Assembly (NCBI GenBank): GCA_039583705.1
Contig: JAVKSM010000124.1
Location: forward strand, 1 to 8,608
Source of the DNA: JAVKSM01 sp039583705
GTDB taxonomy: Bacteria > Actinomycetota > Actinomycetes > Mycobacteriales > Pseudonocardiaceae
Direction: 5' to 3'
DNA length: 8,608 nucleotides
Position numbers and translations under genes: made by a program. Position 1 is the stretch's first letter; every line of letters begins with the position of its first letter. The notes below the pieces were generated by a model. That model did not search any database and had not been told where the DNA came from. It worked only from the letters and a program-made list of their open reading frames with translations. This document shows, piece after piece, positions 1 to 5,359 of this stretch.

Positions 1-2
1 CC

Positions 3-524
3 GAGGCCACCCCCGACCTCGCCCTGGCGATGGGCGTGCACGACCACACCCCGCTGTTCGTCCACGACCGCCTCCTCACCCGCGTCACACACGAGGACGG
101 GCGACGCGGCGACACCCAGCCTCGTTCGCGAGCCGGCCGGGGCAGTCGGGGCCAGCGCGAGACCGGGCGGCGCGGGGGCCGGCGGATGGTGCACCGGCTC
201 TACCTACCCTTCAGCACCTGCACGGAAATCCCCGCCCTGGCCGAGAACCCCTTCCCCACCCCCGACGAGCTCTACACCCAGCTCACCACCACCGGCTACG
301 ACCTGGCCTGGACCGAGACCGTGCGCGTCGCCACCCCCGCCGCCGACGACACCACCAGCCTGCACCTGCCTGTCGGCGGCCTGGTCCTGCTCACCCGACG
401 ACTCACCACCAGCCAGGGCCGCAGCCTCGCCCTGGAGGAAACCCGCCGCCCCGCCGAGGACACCCAACTCACCTACACCCTTAGCCCGACCGTGCCACCT
501 GCGCGGCTGATGCTGGAGCCGTGA
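3..524 (+). CDS. GntR-family transcriptional regulator, C-terminal UTRA domain (5' end outside window)
   Basis: The frame is open from the left edge, so the N-terminal winged-helix DNA-binding half is missing and only the effector-binding UTRA domain is seen. Landmarks are LALAMG and PLFVHDRLLT, then HRLYLPFSTCTEIP, a TPDELYTQL segment, and LALEETRRPAEDTQLTYTL near the end. UTRA domains bind a small ligand and control DNA binding by the HTH half. A stretch of about 35 residues, from roughly base 80 to 185, is almost all Arg, Gly, Gln, Thr and Ser. It interrupts the domain where related proteins pass in a few residues from the first strand to the YLPFST motif. The gene may therefore be functional with an inserted loop, or may be damaged. 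It lies 67 bases upstream of tgmA on the same strand. It could regulate the RiPP genes, or be a remnant of an integrative element, where such regulators are common. The family call is firm; the role is not. Confidence 0.72.
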   Translation, partial: EATPDLALAMGVHDHTPLFVHDRLLTRVTHEDGRRGDTQPRSRAGRGSRGQRETGRRGGRRMVHRLYLPFSTCTEIPALAENPFPTPDELYTQLTTTGYDLAWTETVRVATPAADDTTSLHLPVGGLVLLTRRLTTSQGRSLALEETRRPAEDTQLTYTLSPTVPPARLMLEP

Positions 525-591
525 CCCCCACCCAGCGGGAACACCGAACACTAAAGGTTGACCTGCTGATCGAGAAGAAATGGAGCATGTC

Positions 592-831
592 ATGAGTTCG
601 GATCCTTTGATGCCGGCCGTGCAACGCTTTCCGATGAATCCGTTGTCTGTCCCTATACGCATGGACCCGCCGAGTCCTGAGCGGCCGTTCGTGCTGCGAG
701 GCATCACGCCGACTCCGGCGGCGGTGGTGGAAGCAAGGCATCGCACCCCGGCTACCCAGCGCACAATCCCGAGGGAGACCAATTTAGACAGCAAGGTTGT
801 CGACGATTCATTCACCGTTCCAGACGACTGA
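592..831 (+). CDS. tgmA: ATP-grasp-modified RiPP precursor peptide (TgmA-like graspetide precursor)
   Basis: A 79-residue peptide directly followed by an ATP-grasp ligase and an isoaspartate-methyltransferase-like enzyme, the diagnostic order of actinobacterial TgmA/B/C loci. The N-terminal part is Pro/Met-rich (residues 1-30) and leads to RPFVLR at 31-36. That motif resembles the RPF/RPW-x-LR motif of such precursors and the PFFARFL leader motif of microviridins, so it is probably the ligase docking site (inference). Residues 37-79 form the likely core, rich in possible cross-link partners: Thr at 39, 41, 52, 55, 58, 63 and 75, Ser 67 and 73, Lys 68, Glu 47 and 62, Asp 66, 71, 72, 78 and 79. 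ATG 592 is preferred because GGAG at 582-585 lies six bases upstream. An in-frame ATG at 580 would add four residues but has a poorer site. Leu65 is a TTA codon. The stop is five bases before tgmB, suggesting coupled translation. The product structure cannot be read from the sequence. Confidence 0.8.
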   Translation: MSSDPLMPAVQRFPMNPLSVPIRMDPPSPERPFVLRGITPTPAAVVEARHRTPATQRTIPRETNLDSKVVDDSFTVPDD

Positions 832-836
832 TCACC

Positions 837-1811
837 ATGGTGGGATTGGTGCTGATCGTCGGTGAGGACGATGACTGGTCGGCTGACGCGGTGGCGGCGG
901 AGTTGGATGCCCGAGGGGTGGTGACTCGTCGGCTGGACACGGCCGACTTTCCCCAGCGTGCTCGGCTGGCCGCGCGCATAGGCCCGGGTAACTGGACGCG
1001 GTGGCACGGCAGGATCGAGACCGCAGATGGCACCATAGGGCTTGATGAGGTAACTGCGGTATACTACCGCAAACCTAGAGATTTTGATCTTCCGGCTGGG
1101 CTGTCGGAGCCTGAGCGGCGTTTCGCCCGCGCCCAAGCCCGGGTGGGGATCGGCGGGTTGCTCGCGAGTCTTCCGGTGTGCTGGATCAATCACATGGCGG
1201 CGCTCGCCGACGCGGAGTACAAGCCCGCGCAGCTCGCCCTCGGCGCGCGCTGTGGGCTGATGGTACCACCTACTCTGATCACTAATGATCCAGAGGAGGT
1301 TATCGAGTTCGCCGCCCACCATGCCCCCCTGGTGGTCAAGCCACTGGCTGAGCCGATCGTGCACGAAGGCGGCGGCTACACGGCTATCTACACTCGCAAG
1401 GTTACCAAAACCGAACTTGCCGACCTGACTGGTATCCAAGCTACCGCGCACCTGTTCCAGCAGTTTGTGCCGAAGCGATACGAGGTGCGGGTGACTGTCA
1501 TTGGCGAGCGCTTGTTTCCGGTCGCGATCCATGCCGGCTCCGAATCCGGCCGCCTGGACTGGCGCACCGATTACAACTCGCTGAGCTACGAGATGGTCCA
1601 CTGTCCCGCGCAGGTGACCGATGGTGTACTACGCTATCTCAAGGCGGCGGGACTGGTGTACGGCGCATTTGATTTCGTCGTTCGCGGGGACACAAATGAC
1701 TGGGTCATGCTCGAATGCAACGCATCGGGACAATGGGGATGGCTCGCTGAATACTGCGATTTACCTATCGCCTCGGCGATCGCTGACGAACTCACCCGGG
1801 AGGCGACGTGA
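837..1811 (+). CDS. tgmB: ATP-grasp ribosomal peptide maturase (graspetide macrocyclase, TgmB/SAV_5884 family)
   Basis: A 324-residue ligase of the RimK/MvdD-like ATP-grasp fold. Family members activate Asp or Glu side chains of the precursor as acyl phosphates using ATP, and Thr/Ser or Lys side chains attack to form ester or amide cross-links. Residues 3-40 form the pre-ATP-grasp domain (LVLIVGEDDDWSAD, then RRLDTADFP). The family motif YYRKP is at 76-80. ALADAEYKP at 122-130 opens the central domain, VVKPL at 166-170 carries the probable ATP-binding Lys168, and FVPKRYEVRV at 210-219 supplies Glu216 and Arg218. LECNASGQWGW at 292-302 holds the metal-binding Glu293 and Asn295; many relatives have NP where NA stands here. 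No strong Shine-Dalgarno precedes ATG 837, but the tgmA stop is only five bases away, so re-initiation is likely. Leu309 is a TTA codon. The reading frame looks intact. Confidence 0.88.
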   Translation: MVGLVLIVGEDDDWSADAVAAELDARGVVTRRLDTADFPQRARLAARIGPGNWTRWHGRIETADGTIGLDEVTAVYYRKPRDFDLPAGLSEPERRFARAQARVGIGGLLASLPVCWINHMAALADAEYKPAQLALGARCGLMVPPTLITNDPEEVIEFAAHHAPLVVKPLAEPIVHEGGGYTAIYTRKVTKTELADLTGIQATAHLFQQFVPKRYEVRVTVIGERLFPVAIHAGSESGRLDWRTDYNSLSYEMVHCPAQVTDGVLRYLKAAGLVYGAFDFVVRGDTNDWVMLECNASGQWGWLAEYCDLPIASAIADELTREAT

Positions 1812-2953
1812 CGAGCACCCAGTCCTGGCAGCGGCGAGCGTCCGCGCTGGCGACCCACCTTGTCCACTCCGCCGCGCTCACCTCCCCGGCGTGGCGTAGA
1901 GCGTTCGCTGAGGTACCCCGACACATCTTCACCCCTACAGTGCTGGACGGCGACCGGGCAATCAATGCCGCGGACCCGTCCTGGCTCGACACCATCTACA
2001 GCGACGATGCGCTGCTCACCCAGACCGCAGCCGCACCCGACGGGCAACAGCTTCCGACCTCCTCCTCCAGCAAACCGACGATCATGGCGGTGATGCTGGA
2101 ACTGCTCGCCGCTCAGCCGGGCATGCGCGTACTGGAGATCGGCACCGGGACCGGATACAACGCCGCGCTGATGTGCCACTGCCTCGGTGATCATAACGTG
2201 ACCACCGTTGACATCGACCCCGAACTCGTGAAAATCGCACGTGACCGGCTCGCCGAACTGGGCTACCGTCCCGCCCTCGCAACTGGCGACGGCGCCTGCG
2301 GTTTGCCCAACGTCGGCCCGTTCGACCGCATCCTAGCTACCTGCGCAGTGAGCAACATCCCGCCACCGTGGATTCGCCAGCTCACCCCCGCCGGCCGTAT
2401 CGTCGCACCATTAGCAGGACGTGTCGGACCCCTCATGGTGCTGGACAAGACCGCCCCCGACGAGGTCATCGGCCGCTTCGACCCTCGCCCCGCCGCCTTT
2501 ATGCCGTTACGCCCGTCCGCCACCAACCCATTGGCAGACAGAGAGACAACCACGTTCACCGCAACCAGAATGCCACACCACGGCACCACATACCTTGACC
2601 CCGCTCACCTGATCACCGCATCCACCGCGTTGCTGCTGTTCTGTCAACTCCACGCCCCCGGTCTACAGATCACCACCACCACGGCGTACGAGAACAACGA
2701 AGCAAGCCTGATCGCACACACCGACACCGCACTGGCCGAAGTGCTGATCGACCCTTTACCGAACGGCAGATGGCTCACCATTCAACGCGGAACACATCGC
2801 CTGTGGGACATCCTCGAAACCGCCGTACAAAGCTGGCGCGAACAAGACGAACCTACACCAAGCCGGCTCGGGATCACCGCACTCGACGCCCCCGACCGGC
2901 AATACATCTGGCTCGACGACCCCAACGGCACCCATAGCTGGCCGCTGGGCTGA
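1808..2953 (+). CDS. tgmC: PIMT-like methyltransferase of ATP-grasp peptide maturation (TgmC / ThfM type)
   Basis: A 381-residue SAM-dependent enzyme related to protein-L-isoaspartate O-methyltransferase. VPRHIFTP at 37-44 and the SSSSKP segment at 85-90 are PIMT signatures. VLEIGTGTGYNAAL at 108-121 is the SAM-binding motif I, VDID at 134-137 is motif II, and GDGACGLP at 160-167 and FDRILATCAV at 172-181 follow the usual PIMT order. In the fuscimiditide system the equivalent enzyme methylates an Asp side chain of the cross-linked peptide, and the ester collapses to a stable aspartimide; the same is inferred here. Housekeeping PIMTs are near 210-220 residues, so about 160 residues at the C-terminus are extra and may recognise the constrained substrate. 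The GTG start overlaps the tgmB stop (GTGA) and follows GGGAGG at 1798-1803. Three TTA codons occur (residues 202, 234, 317). A repair PIMT is unlikely given the neighbours and the length. Confidence 0.87.
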   Translation: MTSTQSWQRRASALATHLVHSAALTSPAWRRAFAEVPRHIFTPTVLDGDRAINAADPSWLDTIYSDDALLTQTAAAPDGQQLPTSSSSKPTIMAVMLELLAAQPGMRVLEIGTGTGYNAALMCHCLGDHNVTTVDIDPELVKIARDRLAELGYRPALATGDGACGLPNVGPFDRILATCAVSNIPPPWIRQLTPAGRIVAPLAGRVGPLMVLDKTAPDEVIGRFDPRPAAFMPLRPSATNPLADRETTTFTATRMPHHGTTYLDPAHLITASTALLLFCQLHAPGLQITTTTAYENNEASLIAHTDTALAEVLIDPLPNGRWLTIQRGTHRLWDILETAVQSWREQDEPTPSRLGITALDAPDRQYIWLDDPNGTHSWPLG

Positions 2954-2974
2954 TCACAACCAACAGCGCAGAGA

Positions 2975-2989
2975 GAGCGGACGCCGCTC
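2975..2989 (+). terminator. weak hairpin after tgmC, possible terminator
   Basis: GAGCGG (2975-2980) pairs perfectly with CCGCTC (2984-2989) around an ACG loop, beginning 22 bases after the tgmC stop. There is no T tract, and in DNA this rich in G and C a 6-bp stem can arise by chance. It is the only compact stem seen close to the end of the operon. Confidence 0.25.
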
Positions 2990-3072
2990 ACGGTCGCAGC
3001 CGAGCGGCCACTCACAGCACCACGCGGCGGACGACGACGACCACCACTGTCGAGGCGCCCCCGGCAAGCGTC

Positions 3073-3085
3073 ACTTTGACAAAGT
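3073..3085. promoter_or_regulatory. 13-bp perfect palindrome, possible operator
   Basis: ACTTTG-A-CAAAGT is a perfect inverted repeat and AT-rich against its surroundings. It overlaps a TTGACA hexamer at 3076-3081 that resembles a -35 element, but no convincing -10 sits 16-18 bases downstream. A short frame with a GGAG site (3101-3104) begins at ATG 3112 and encodes only 17 residues. A repressor site on a decayed promoter would fit; no binding protein can be named. Confidence 0.25.
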
Positions 3086-3178
3086 AGGGTCGGAGAAGAT
3101 GGAGCGATCTCATGCGGCCCGTCGGCAGGACAGCCCGGCCCTACCCGCAATGCCACTTAGCTTAAGTTGATCATGTAG

Positions 3179-3393
3179 CACCTCGCCGCCGCGCTGGCCC
3201 GCGCCGGCATCGACCCGGGCAGGCGGTGGTGGTACCCGCCATCAGCGCCGCAGGCGACCCCATCGTGCACGTGACGCTCACCGTGGCCGGGGTGGCGTTG
3301 CTGGTCCGCTACCTAGACCAGGGCTTTGGTCCGCCGGGCGGCCCTGCTGGTGACCGTTCGGCGGGTGGGCCGGGCGGCCCGCGGGCGGCATAA
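3179..3393 (+). pseudogene. decayed small hypothetical gene
   Basis: Protein-like sequence is spread over two frames. After ATG-TAG at 3173-3178, one frame reads HLAAALARAGIDPG (3179-3220). A second frame, starting near 3226, reads VVVPAISAAGDPIVHVTLTV and then AGVALLVRYLDQGFGPP, ending at TAA 3391-3393. The two segments join naturally if one or two bases near 3221-3226 are restored, and an early nonsense codon interrupts the start. A further open stretch in the first frame (3317 to the stop near 3469, with LVRRAALLVTVRRVGRAAR) may be more of the same gene after a second shift, or noise. I do not recognise the family. An alternative is a genuine 55-residue protein from GTG 3226, but no good ribosome binding site precedes it. 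Confidence 0.35.
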
Positions 3394-3649
3394 GCTGCGT
3401 CCGCTCCCCGGGTCACATCAGGCTGACGCTGCTGCGGGCCGGTTCATCGGCACGTCACCGACCCGTCTTGGCTGATCACGACCGAACCATGCAGGTGGAC
3501 CGGCTCCCGCTAGGGTAATCGGATGAATGCTGCCCCCGTAGCCGGACGCCAGATGCGAGTACAGGGAGCCTGGGAGAGAACCTCCAGGTCACAACTACAT
3601 AACCAAAAGAGGGTTCGTCTGACGCGCGCGCTGCCGCTCCTGCTACCCG

Positions 3650-3680
3650 TGCGCCAGGCTGCCGAAAGCCTCGTGGCGCA
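3650..3680 (-). terminator. stem-loop terminator downstream of the GNAT gene
   Basis: TGCGCCA (3650-3656) pairs perfectly with TGGCGCA (3674-3680). Inside it GGCT (3657-3660) pairs with AGCC (3667-3670), with a three-base bulge and a six-base loop. It starts two bases beyond the GNAT stop codon on the minus strand. No T tract follows, which is common for actinobacterial terminators. Confidence 0.5.
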
Positions 3681-3682
3681 AG

Positions 3683-4255
3683 CTATAGGGGCAGGTGACG
3701 ACCGAGCACGGCGAACGGCCGCGGGTCGCCGCTGAAGCGGTAGCCGCGCAGCACGTCGACGAACCCGGTGCGGCGGTACAGCCTCCAGGCACGGGGAGTC
3801 CGCAGCGGCGGCAGTTCCGGTGTGGACAACAGCACGTGGGCGTTGCCCACACCGGCCAGCAGTCGGCGCAGCAGTCCCTCACCGAGGCCGCGGCCCTGCG
3901 CGTCGGGCCGCACGTGAAGTTCGGTGAGCTCGAAGTAGTCGCTCAGCCACCCGGTGCCGGCCCGGGCGAGGTCGTGCCGGGTCAGGCCCCGCAGGACCTC
4001 CTGGTACCACCATTGCCCGACCGCGCCCTGATACCCGTAGGCCACTCCCAGCAGGGTCTCTTCGTCGGCCAGCGCGGCCGTGCAGCGCCAGCCCGGACGC
4101 CGGGTGTGCTCCAACCATGTCGGTCCGCGCTGCCGAACCGTGTCGGCGGGGTACTGCATCGCGCTGACGTAGACGCCGAGGGCCTCGGTCAGCCGGCAGC
4201 GCAGGTCGTCGGGGGAGAGATCGACGAACCCGACCGGAGCCGGGGCGGTGGTCAC
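3683..4255 (-). CDS. GNAT-family N-acetyltransferase
   Basis: A 190-residue protein with the acetyl-CoA-binding core of the GNAT fold. ELTELHVRPDAQGRGLGEGLL at about 109-129 is a clear motif A, with the QGRGLG pyrophosphate loop. WRLYRRTGF at 168-176 is the C-terminal motif B region. LLGVAYGYQG near 68-77 is the central strand entering the fold, and QWWYQEVLRG with LSDYFEL precedes motif A. Such enzymes move acetyl from acetyl-CoA to an amine; the substrate cannot be told. GTG 4255 gives the conventional start MTTAPAPVGFVDLSPDDL. A longer frame from GTG 4321 would add 22 residues that do not look like part of the fold, though neither start has a strong Shine-Dalgarno. The gene is divergent from the run that begins at 4556. 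No TTA codon was seen. Confidence 0.82.
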   Translation of the reverse strand: MTTAPAPVGFVDLSPDDLRCRLTEALGVYVSAMQYPADTVRQRGPTWLEHTRRPGWRCTAALADEETLLGVAYGYQGAVGQWWYQEVLRGLTRHDLARAGTGWLSDYFELTELHVRPDAQGRGLGEGLLRRLLAGVGNAHVLLSTPELPPLRTPRAWRLYRRTGFVDVLRGYRFSGDPRPFAVLGRHLPL

Positions 4256-4371
4256 GGCACCGGCAGCGCAACGATGTGTGCCACGCCGTCCATGACACCA
4301 CGTCGACCCCTGCCTCGACACCCGCTGCCCAGCCGGTCGCGACGGGGGTCCGATCCAGAGCCTGGGCCGGC

Positions 4372-4400
4372 TTGACGTGACGGCCGGGAGGAGGTGTACT
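4372..4400 (+). promoter_or_regulatory. candidate promoter of the DUF6504-to-dinB run
   Basis: TTGACG (4372-4377, five of six to the -35 consensus) and TGTACT (4395-4400, four of six to the -10 consensus) are separated by exactly 17 bases. Transcription would begin near 4407, immediately before or within the LexA box at 4410-4425, the expected geometry for repression. The leader before the first gene would then be about 150 bases. The -10 is imperfect. Confidence 0.4.
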
Positions 4401-4409
4401 GGTCAGGTA

Positions 4410-4425
4410 TCGAACACACGTTCGA
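4410..4425. promoter_or_regulatory. LexA binding site (SOS box)
   Basis: TCGAAC-ACAC-GTTCGA has perfect 6-bp inverted arms around four bases and matches the Gram-positive/actinobacterial SOS box consensus CGAACRNRYGTTYG at every position. LexA bound here would cover the start of transcription from the candidate promoter just upstream. The downstream run ends in an error-prone DNA polymerase, which gives independent biological support. The box is about 155 bases from the start of the divergent GNAT gene, so an effect there is possible but less likely. Confidence 0.8.
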
Positions 4426-4555
4426 GAGGGTTCCGGTGGCGGGGCGGGGGAAGCGCCCTGCTACCGGAGCGGCGCCGGCTTCCCACGGCGCACCGGGCCC
4501 GGGCCGCAGCGGCGCGCGGGGTCCTGTGGTGTCGTTTCGAGGGAGGTCGTCAGCG

Positions 4556-4849
4556 ATGAGCCGACACGCGGTGCCGGTGCGGGTGCGGTGCCAGGACGGC
4601 GAACCCATGGAGTTCGTCCGACGACCCGGCCGGCACGCCGGGCACTACCTGGTGATGGCCGTTCGGGAGCGGTGGATCGAACAGTCCGGCTGGCCATTTC
4701 CTTCTCCGATGCCGATCGGCGGTGATCGGCTGCGGTGCTGGCGTCTGCTCGCTCAGCGCTCCGACGAGCCCCATCGACCGCCCGGCGAATTCGTGCTGCG
4801 GATGCGCGCCGGGCCCGGCGTGTGGGACCTGCGCGAGGTCACAGACTGA
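4556..4849 (+). CDS. small DUF6504-like protein at the head of the SOS-associated run
   Basis: A 97-residue protein beginning MSRHAVPVRVRCQDGEPMEF and ending LRMRAGPGVWDLREVTD. The pattern (a basic strand, DGxPxxF, a central RERWIEQ, a CWRLLA strand, then a final xGVWDLRxVxD strand) resembles DUF6504 proteins, small all-beta proteins often found near Y-family polymerase genes in actinobacteria. The assignment is from memory of the pattern. No catalytic motif, signal peptide or membrane segment is visible. ATG 4556 is chosen because GGGAGG at 4541-4546 lies nine bases upstream. An open frame back to GTG 4394 has low-complexity Gly/Arg/Pro composition and would overlap the LexA box. It is the first gene after the SOS box and 57 bases before the HEPN gene. 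The biochemical role is unknown. Confidence 0.68.
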   Translation: MSRHAVPVRVRCQDGEPMEFVRRPGRHAGHYLVMAVRERWIEQSGWPFPSPMPIGGDRLRCWRLLAQRSDEPHRPPGEFVLRMRAGPGVWDLREVTD

Positions 4850-4906
4850 CCGACGCCGTCGACCCGACCTGACCACACACTGTCGACCCAACCAGGAGGG
4901 TGAGCC

Positions 4907-5359
4907 ATGCCAGCCCCAGTGTCCGGAGCGTCGCGTGGCTACACTGCCGCGTCCAGAGCCGGCTCCCACGGGTTCCGAGCGCCACCGTCCCGGGCTGCCC
5001 GCACCCTGCTCTCCGCCGCCCAGGACGAGCTCGCGCAGGCTGAGCACCTGGTAGCGCCGACGCGGCGCTTCGCGGCAGCCCACCTTGCGGCGCTTCGTGG
5101 CGCGGCGGCGGTGCTCGCCGTGCGGGCGCAGCCCGGGAGCAGGGCCGGCCGACCCACCAGCGCTTGGACGCTGCTCGGCGTCGTGGCGCCGGAGTTGGCG
5201 GAGTGGGCGGCGTTCTTCGCGGCCGGATCGACCACCCGTGCGGCGGCGGAGGCGGGCCTCACCCGGCTGGTCTCGCAACGGGACGCCGACGACCTGGTGC
5301 GACAGGCAGGGCAGTTCCTCGACCTGGCGGCCCGGCTCGTCCTGGGCGATCCAGCGTGA
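4907..5359 (+). CDS. SAV_6107-type HEPN-domain protein
   Basis: A 150-residue, mostly helical, Ala-rich protein. After a disordered-looking N-terminus (1-30) come helices with LLSAAQDELAQAEHL (34-48) and RRFAAAHLAALRGAAAVLAVRA (53-74). An aromatic helix with LAEWAAFFAAGS follows at 97-108, and a last helix at 126-146. R54-x4-H59 resembles the Rx4-6H signature of HEPN proteins, and the RF-x-x-AHLAALR block is typical of the actinobacterial SAV_6107 group as I recall it. HEPN proteins include RNases of toxin and defence systems, but no activity is established here; a structural or nucleic-acid-binding role is equally possible. AGGAGGG at 4894-4900 sits six bases before ATG. The stop overlaps the GTG start of the methyltransferase gene (GTGA), so the two are probably co-translated. 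Its position between an SOS box and dinB suggests a part in the damage response (inference). Confidence 0.72.
   Translation: MPAPVSGASRGYTAASRAGSHGFRAPPSRAARTLLSAAQDELAQAEHLVAPTRRFAAAHLAALRGAAAVLAVRAQPGSRAGRPTSAWTLLGVVAPELAEWAAFFAAGSTTRAAAEAGLTRLVSQRDADDLVRQAGQFLDLAARLVLGDPA

Larger units (their letters stand above)
2954..3682. other. gene-poor stretch between tgmC and the GNAT gene
   Basis: About 730 bases without an intact recognisable gene. It holds, in order: a small hairpin after tgmC; a segment at 3072-3114 resembling the 5' end of tgmA and containing a 13-bp palindrome; a frameshifted remnant of a small gene (about 3179-3393, perhaps to 3469); and the stem-loop serving the convergent GNAT gene (3650-3680). 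GGCTGATCAC-A/G-ACC occurs at 2948-2961 and again at 3470-3483. A frame at 3523-3735 is not credited because it runs through the stem-loop and into the GNAT gene. No tRNA, integrase, insertion-sequence ends or CRISPR repeats were seen. Confidence 0.55.

Noticed and set aside
204..1601. 465-residue minus-strand open frame
   Set aside because: It lies antisense to the UTRA domain, tgmA and tgmB, all of which have recognisable motifs. Its translation is low-complexity Gly/Val/Arg typical of a GC-rich shadow frame.
3112..3165. 17-residue frame with a GGAG site at 3101-3104
   Set aside because: Too short to support, with no recognisable content. It is kept only as part of the tgmA-like 5' end observation.
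3523..3735. 70-residue plus-strand frame with TAGGGT just upstream (3512-3517), possibly leaderless
   Set aside because: It passes through the GNAT stem-loop and overlaps the end of the GNAT gene. Its composition is unlike a known protein and no ribosome site or -35 element is seen.
3695..4375. 226-residue plus-strand frame
   Set aside because: Antisense to the GNAT gene, which has clear motif A; the plus-strand translation is Pro/Gly/Gln-rich shadow sequence.
4394..4555. N-terminal extension of the DUF6504-like protein from GTG 4394
   Set aside because: It would translate through the LexA box and a low-complexity leader. A strong ribosome site supports ATG 4556 instead.
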